Assembly (NCBI GenBank): GCA_019918135.1
Contig: WBZZ01000778.1
Location: 23,501-87,500, forward strand
Direction: 5' to 3'
Origin: Paulinella micropora
Lineage: Eukaryota; Cercozoa; Imbricatea; Euglyphida; Paulinellidae
Length of the DNA stretch: 64,000 bases
Within the stretch, counting starts at the first letter, position 1; every line of letters starts with the position of its first letter. Positions 61,501-64,000 of this stretch are shown here, piece by piece. The notes below the pieces were generated by a model. The model saw nothing but the letters and a program-made list of their open reading frames with translations. It did no database searches and was not told the DNA's origin. The position numbers were made by a program, and so were the translations under genes.

Positions 61501-61944
61501 ATGCTGCCAGCAGTGCGCGCCACATGCAAGTACGTGTGGCGCGTGCCAGAGCACACGGACCTGCTGCTAGAACTATATGTGGCCGCCGGCGGCGCCGTGT
61601 GGACGCTGCCGGCCGGAGCCGCCACCGGCGCTCGCCGCCGATAATTAGCGCAGGCCAATGATTTCACAGTGTACTGGAGCGATAACAGAGTCATGCAGAC
61701 GTGCTCGGCTGCCGAGCTATGCACGCACACGTTTGCGAGCGACTGCATATTCTGCCACCAGCCGCGCCATCCTCGAGGGTACTGTCGTGTGCTGTGCCAT
61801 AACGCCTGCGTGGCGCGAACAGCTCGCGGGCGGCGGCATAGCGCTGCTTTCTATCACTGTTACGTTACGTTACGTTACGATACGCTACATTACGTAACAG
61901 TTCGTTATGTGGTCACGTTACGTAACGTAACAGTTACGTAACGG
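61501..61944 (+). pseudogene. Cys/His-rich protein-like frame with one in-frame stop
   Basis: ATG 61501 (MLPAVRATCKYVWRVPEHTD, LLLELYVAAGGAVWTLPAGA), a TAA at 61642-61644, then the same frame stays open: ANDFTVYWSDNRVMQTCSAA, CIFCHQPRHPRGYC and RVLCHNACVA. The CxxCH...C...C...C spacing could be a zinc finger. From about 61860 the frame runs into a TTACG repeat and loses sense. Strongly GC-rich compared with its A+T-rich surroundings. Not recognised. It could be a transferred or decayed gene, or an exon pair. Confidence 0.35.
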
Positions 61945-61965
61945 TAGGTTACGTTACGTTACATA
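61857..61965. repeat. TTACG pentanucleotide repeat
   Basis: Imperfect (GTTAC/GTAAC)n, with inverted stretches able to pair with each other (TTACGTTACG and CGTAACGTAA). Confidence 0.85.
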
Positions 61966-61969
61966 CTCC

Positions 61970-62360
61970 ATCATATGGACGCTTCTTAGATGAATAATTG
62001 CAAGGATAACTCCTGTGATAATTGTAATGTGAAACTGCTTAAAAGGAGTTCACTCGAACTATTATTTTAATATTCATTATTATTATTCGATAGGAGTATA
62101 ATTATTTGCGGTGGGCTTCTTAAGGCTTACGAGGAAAGCCGCAGCCGATCAGACCTATATTCATTATTTAGGGTAATTCTAGCTTCGGGGATAATTACAA
62201 GGATAATGCCCGGGATAATTATCAAATGCTTTACTGTGCTTCTTCTTTTTCTGCTCCTTCAAAATGTTCTCACATCTTAACTTTTGATTTTCCTTCCCTT
62301 TTATTTAGTTGTACTATATCTCCTTTTATGTTTGTCCTCTGAGTTTTTGCTCAAACGTCG
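61970..62360. other. no gene recognised
   Basis: Unique A+T-rich sequence. GATAATTATCAAGG-type blocks (AAGGATAACTCC, AAGGATAATGCC, GGGATAATTA) recur loosely. No open frame of note. Confidence 0.5.
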
Positions 62361-62361
62361 A

Positions 62362-62573
62362 AGAAGAAGAATTATATCTTGCCCATCCAAAACTCCAATT
62401 ACCTACACGTTCGGAAAATGAAAAGGTAATGAATGTGAGATAAGAATGGGAAGAAGAAGAAGAAGAAGAAGAATTATATCCTGCCCATCCAAAACTCCAA
62501 TTAGAAGAAGATTCTGAAGGAGAAGAAGAATTCTATCTTGCCCATACAAAGCTCCAATTACCTACACGTTCGA
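62362..62573. repeat. three partial copies of the 3' end of the glycosyltransferase-like gene
   Basis: ATCTTGCCCATCCAAAACTC followed by CAATTACCTACACGTTCG occurs at 62371 and, truncated, at 62475. The functional copy (ATCTTGCCCATACAAAGCTC) lies at 62534. The copies are separated by GAAGAA repeats. On the minus strand each encodes RVGNWSF-(V/G)-WAR. Confidence 0.75.
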
Positions 62574-63400
62574 TACCTCTGTAACGTACATGTTCCACTT
62601 GCGTACATGACTTGAGAACAGCGGTATTTATGATGCCGACAATAATATCATTAGCAACAGTCCGAAGATTCTCTGGTTTGCAGGTAGCAAACTCACCCCC
62701 ATTCTGAAAGCCTAAAATCTGGGACGGCGCGATGTCGACTAGTCTTGCACAATCAGAGGATAATAAGCAGTGCGACCATTCGGTTTTTCGCGTTTTGGCA
62801 TCCATGATTAAGACGTATAACGCAATACAGATTGCGTGTGTTTGACATTCTAACACCCAAGCTAGTCGTTCCAGGCTGTCCTTCCCACCTTTAGGGCATG
62901 TCTTACCAAATGTGGGCATCAATGCATTTCGACTGCATAAATCTCCTTCTAAGGATGCTGCCCAACCATAATGCATTCCAACATGAATCCCAGGTTTACT
63001 GCAATCACTTTCAAAACTGTATGCTTCGCGAAAAGATTGCCAAGCCATGTCTTGAAAAAAGTTGTATTGACTATACATATCACTTTGGAATATATCTCCG
63101 ATCGTTTTGTTGACATGCTGACTAGCCCAGTCGCGAAGTGCAGGGAAAATTTCTCGCTTAACTAGAGCAGGCAAATTCCACATACCACTGTATCCAGAGT
63201 AGGGCAAGTCCATGGCTTTTTTCGGATGATCGAAAAAAATATGGTTTTTATGCCAACCCACTGCACGCACTTTGCCCTGGTTGAACATCAGCTCTTCGAG
63301 ACCATATGTCCCAAGAGCAGCATCCGTATCAATCATGGCGACATATTTTGCCTCCGTTACATGATCCACGAAGAAACCACTCCAAGATTGGCGACGATAC
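62533..63400 (-). CDS. glycosyltransferase-like protein, exon 2 (terminal)
   Basis: Minus strand, from the acceptor AG at 63401-63402 to the stop at 62533, 289 codons. The joined codon gives GYRRQSWSGFFVDHVTEAKY, followed by VAMIDTDAALGTYGLEEL. The DTD after hydrophobic residues is a DxD-type motif that binds nucleotide-sugar via a metal ion in GT-A glycosyltransferases. Downstream: MWNLPALVKREIFPALRDWA, QYNFFQDMAWQSFREAYSFE and HVGMHYGWAAS. No membrane segment in this part. Family assignment rests on the DxD and the preceding R-Q-x-W-S pattern, so it is tentative. The last codons have been copied into the 3' flank. Confidence 0.5.
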
Positions 63401-63597
63401 CTTCACACCATTCATCAACCAAGTTTATATCAGCGTTTTGACTCCTCCGCCACCCCCCCCCCCACCCCCCCTCCTTTTCTGTATCTTCGTTCGTCCTGCT
63501 TTCGTCTTCTTTTGCATTCTGTATCATCCTTTCTGTTTCTTTTTGTTTGATGATTTCTTCCTTCTGTGTTACTTACTGACAGAGTTTGTATGCTTAC
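63401..63597 (-). other. spliceosomal intron of the glycosyltransferase-like gene
   Basis: 197 bp. Donor GTAAGC at 63597, acceptor TGTGTGAAG at 63401. Splicing after 63598 restores one Gly codon split 2+1 and joins WGGKAG to GYRRQSW without a break. It contains a C-run of 12 and a C/T-rich stretch on the opposite strand. Confidence 0.75.
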
Positions 63598-64000
63598 CCA
63601 GCTTTGCCGCCCCATGCATGGTAACCAAGGGGTGGATCCTCCAGCACCACATCTGCGTTCGGCCACATGTTGGCATACATCTCGGCCATGGGATCTTCAC
63701 TGTCCAAAATGAGAATTACACGGCCCAAGTGTTTGGGCCAAAAGACGTTAACAGATAGCATGCAAGTTGTGAGAACATTATGGCCAAGAGGCGATATAGG
63801 TGCACGAATAAGAAGGTCAATCTGACCAAAACGTCCCCCCATCCCAGGGACAGTAGGCAAAGGATTGGAAGAGAGCTTTGGTATTTCATAGTTGTACCGA
63901 AGTAAGCTCTTGCTTCTGAACACCGAAGGACTTTTCAATGGGTTTGATGGATAGATTTCATATTCGATGCTGTCCATCTTCGATAAAGGAATGGGTTCTA
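63598..64000 (-). CDS. glycosyltransferase-like protein, exon 1 part (runs off the window)
   Basis: Minus-strand frame open from the right edge to the donor at 63598. An ATG at 63977 exists, but the frame continues upstream (EPIPLSK), so the true start may be outside. Contains QIDLLIRAPISPLGHNVLTT and FWPKHLGRVILILDSEDPMA, then WPNADVVLEDPPLGYHAWGG. The pattern hhhhDSEDP is the kind of N-terminal Rossmann-like strand found before the DxD strand in GT-A folds. Confidence 0.5.

Noticed and set aside
62533-63369. A complete single-exon gene beginning at 63369
   Set aside because: The start would be GTG. A split Gly codon, a GTAAGC donor and an AG acceptor join this frame to the upstream exon without loss.

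Overview
This window is nuclear DNA of a eukaryote, probably a unicellular alga or other protist. Spliceosomal introns with GT-AG borders are visible, coding islands sit far apart in very large amounts of simple and satellite DNA, TTAGGG-type repeats occur, and a protist-type Polinton-like virus (PLV) remnant is embedded. I cannot name the species. I saw no rRNA, tRNA, CRISPR array, bacterial operon or Shine-Dalgarno signal.

Layout. 1-8.75 kb: one possible host exon, then CA-rich minisatellites, a dispersed repeat family with CA/CT cores, a TAG/TTAGGG minisatellite and a 755-bp tandem repeat rich in poly-C. 8.75-14.28 kb: a giant imperfect inverted repeat (arms about 2.4 and 2.95 kb) built mostly of a ~200-bp hairpin satellite, with one leucine-rich-repeat (LRR) exon cassette near the tip of each arm. 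15.30-16.45 kb: four more LRR cassettes. Each cassette holds two 28-codon-type, phase-0 LRR exons pointing at each other. In most of them the two splice donors share a single palindromic GGTACC. GGTAGC/GCTACC-type inverted repeats flank most cassettes. This is the most unusual structure in the window. 18.46-22.54 kb (minus): a large gene of an unrecognised family with two Sel1/TPR-like modules and a lysine-rich tail, broken into four open frames. 22.7-41.2 kb: a nearly identical tandem duplication of ~9.25 kb, each copy carrying a more decayed member of the same family. 41.2-48.85 kb: satellites, ACTC minisatellites and poly-purine/pyrimidine tracts without convincing genes.

49.753-58.495 kb is an A+T-rich block of viral ancestry cut at both ends. 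In order it holds a proline-rich protein, a FtsK/HerA-type packaging ATPase, two small unknown proteins, an intact 479-codon double-jelly-roll-type major capsid protein, a minor capsid (penton-type) protein, a small basic protein, a fibre-like protein (minus), a small Cys-containing protein, and a tyrosine recombinase (minus) that looks like the telomere resolvase (protelomerase) family. Together these are the morphogenesis module plus an integration or telomere-resolution enzyme of a PLV. No polymerase or helicase is present, so this is a fragment. Almost every break in these genes is a single base missing from an A-run, which fits either early decay or uncorrected homopolymer errors in the assembly.

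58.5-64 kb returns to host-like sequence: A+T-rich DNA, two orphan open frames (59.19-59.49 minus; 61.50-61.94 plus), CT/CA and TATC microsatellites, and the 3' part of a two-exon glycosyltransferase-like gene (minus) that runs off the right edge of the window.
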